A DNA stretch of 64,000 nucleotides from Bacillota bacterium (GTDB taxonomy: Bacteria > Bacillota > Bacilli > Bacillales_A > Planococcaceae): the NCBI GenBank assembly GCA_023405135.1, contig JAEXYZ010000067.1, positions 57,108 through 121,107 on the forward strand. The letters are read 5' to 3'. The notes under the pieces are model-generated. The model ran no database searches. It saw only the letters and a program-made list of their open reading frames with translations, and was not told where the DNA came from. The translations under genes and the position numbers were made by a program. Below are positions 62,847-64,000 of the stretch, in pieces (position 1 is the first letter of the stretch; each line of letters starts with the position of its first letter).

Positions 62847-63850
62847 TAAATCCAGCATTAATTAAAAAACAACGTATCATTTTATGTATATCTATACTAC
62901 TTATTTTGTTAACGATTTTTATTGGCATGGGCTTAGGAGCTTCTTCTCTATCTTATGACAGACTATTTCCAACTTTATTTGGACAAGGTACTTTTAAAGA
63001 AGAGTTTGTATTATTTTCTGTCCGATTGCCTCGTATTTTTATTACACTTTTAGCAGGTATGGCCCTTGCTTTATCAGGTTCTATTTTACAAGGAATTACA
63101 AGAAATGATTTAGCAGATCCAGGCATAATCGGTATTAACTCTGGTGCAGGATTTGCCATTGCTATTTACTTTTTATTTTTCCCTATAGAAGTTGGATCAT
63201 TTGTTTATGTAATTCCATTAGTAGGGTTTTTAGGGGCTATTTTTACTGCTGTTTTAATTTATTTGTTAGCCTATAACAAAAAGAATGGACTACAGCCGGT
63301 AAACTTGGTTCTTATTGGGGTTGGATTTTCTATTGCTTTATCTGGTGCAATGATTGTCCTAATTTCCTCTGCTGATCGTGCAAAAGTAGATTTTATTGCA
63401 AAATGGTTAAATGGTAATATTTGGGGTACTGATTGGCCATTTGTTTGGGCTATTTTACCTTGGTTAATTATCTTAATTCCGTTCACTTTATATAAAGCAA
63501 ATCGATTAAATCTATTAGGATTAAGTGAGCCTGTTGCAGTTGGAGTAGGGGTGTCAGTCGAAAAAGAACGGATTGCTTTACTAATAACAGCTGTTGCCTT
63601 AGCAGCTGCTGCAGTTTCTGTTACTGGTGGTATCACTTTTATCGGTCTAATGGCACCGCACATTGCAAAAGCTTTAGTCGGTCCTAGAAATCAATTATTT
63701 ATTCCAGTTGCTTTACTTCTCGGTGGTTGGCTATTACTCTTCGCCGACACAATTGGACGTAATATCCTTGATCCGAGTGGCGTACCAGCCGGCATTATGG
63801 TTTCACTAATTGGTGCTCCTTATTTTGTTTATTTATTGTTGAAGAAATAA
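62843..63850 (+). CDS. FecCD-family siderophore permease 2
   Basis: Second permease, 335 residues. FSVRLPRIFITLLAGMALAL, LADPGIIGINSGAGFAIA and GGITFIGLMAPHIAKALVG. Its ATG overlaps the stop of permease 1 (ATGA); AAGGAGG lies 12 nt upstream. Last gene of the operon. Confidence 0.9.
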   Translation: MINPALIKKQRIILCISILLILLTIFIGMGLGASSLSYDRLFPTLFGQGTFKEEFVLFSVRLPRIFITLLAGMALALSGSILQGITRNDLADPGIIGINSGAGFAIAIYFLFFPIEVGSFVYVIPLVGFLGAIFTAVLIYLLAYNKKNGLQPVNLVLIGVGFSIALSGAMIVLISSADRAKVDFIAKWLNGNIWGTDWPFVWAILPWLIILIPFTLYKANRLNLLGLSEPVAVGVGVSVEKERIALLITAVALAAAAVSVTGGITFIGLMAPHIAKALVGPRNQLFIPVALLLGGWLLLFADTIGRNILDPSGVPAGIMVSLIGAPYFVYLLLKK

Positions 63851-63861
63851 ATATAAAAAAT

Positions 63862-63980
63862 CCCTTGAATAATCGAGGGCACTGAAAAACTTACGCTTTT
63901 TATTGCGTATCGGTTTTTCAGAATAAAAAGAAGGCACTTTCTGTTCGATTTTGAACAGAAAGTGCCTTCTTTCTTTGTCT
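63862..63980 (+). terminator. Triple hairpin terminator region after siderophore operon
   Basis: Three consecutive hairpins: CCCTTGA/TCGAGGG (about 63863-63880), an imperfect CTGAAAAAC/GGTTTTTCAG stem (about 63882-63921), and a perfect 18-bp stem at 63929-63946 with 63953-63970 followed by TTCTTTGT. The last is the main terminator and may also serve a convergent gene beyond the window. Confidence 0.85.
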
Positions 63981-64000
63981 ATTTCTTACTCTTTTTCGTT

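Overview
The window is AT-rich, densely packed Bacillota DNA. The gene set points to a spore-forming, motile, S-layer-bearing member of the Bacillales close to Lysinibacillus/Solibacillus. The pointers are a ctsR-mcsA-mcsB stress operon, HemAT, an SLH-domain protein, SspH and YfhD-like spore proteins, a YaaH-type cortex hydrolase, and a LysM-M14 endopeptidase of the size and layout of the L. sphaericus enzyme. About a quarter of the genes start at TTG when the start is placed by its Shine-Dalgarno sequence.

Layout. 1-2.2 kb: the ctsR-mcsA-mcsB operon (reverse strand) with a CtsR operator. 2.4-8 kb: small membrane proteins, HemAT aerotaxis sensor, acyl-CoA thioesterase, aldehyde dehydrogenase, DUF4003 protein. 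8.1-12.6 kb: a frameshifted lipoprotein-like gene, then sigV-rsiV beside a divergent oatA-like acyltransferase cut by five indels. 12.6-17.2 kb: small membrane protein, DUF779 protein with aldehyde dehydrogenase, a PgaB-like deacetylase, RluF. 17.3-22 kb: branched-chain amino-acid ABC transporter livJHMGF with a good SigA promoter. 22.5-29.5 kb: frameshifted YdeI-family gene, sensor kinase, PsiE, a PLL-type six-repeat lectin, ChrA, an amino-acid permease. 29.7-37.7 kb: SwrC-like RND pump, a coiled-coil protein plus tethered polysaccharide deacetylase, YkwD-like CAP protein, PgeF, a frameshifted membrane protein. 37.8-45.1 kb: an RND permease, lipoprotein adaptor and TolC-family protein with a divergent TetR regulator. 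45.2-51.8 kb: SLH coiled-coil protein, spore/peptidoglycan hydrolases and small spore proteins. 52-55 kb: FeuABC-like siderophore uptake without an ATPase. 55.3-58 kb: ytcD-ytbD-ytbE equivalents. 58.5-63.9 kb: a junction of two truncated genes, then a complete Fur-controlled siderophore ABC operon.

How the genes work together. Two siderophore systems sit about 5 kb apart. The first has a binding protein and two permeases but no ATPase. The second has ATPase, binding protein and two permeases, and its ATPase could serve both. Three Fur-like boxes sit at their promoters. The envelope is a recurrent theme: lysozyme response, deacetylases, LysM hydrolases, S-layer protein and two RND exporters.

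Cautions. Nine single-base indels, mostly at short homopolymers, break four otherwise well-preserved genes. They may be assembly errors or true decay. The inverted junction near 58,980 may be a genuine rearrangement or a chimera. No tRNA, rRNA, IS element or CRISPR array was seen.
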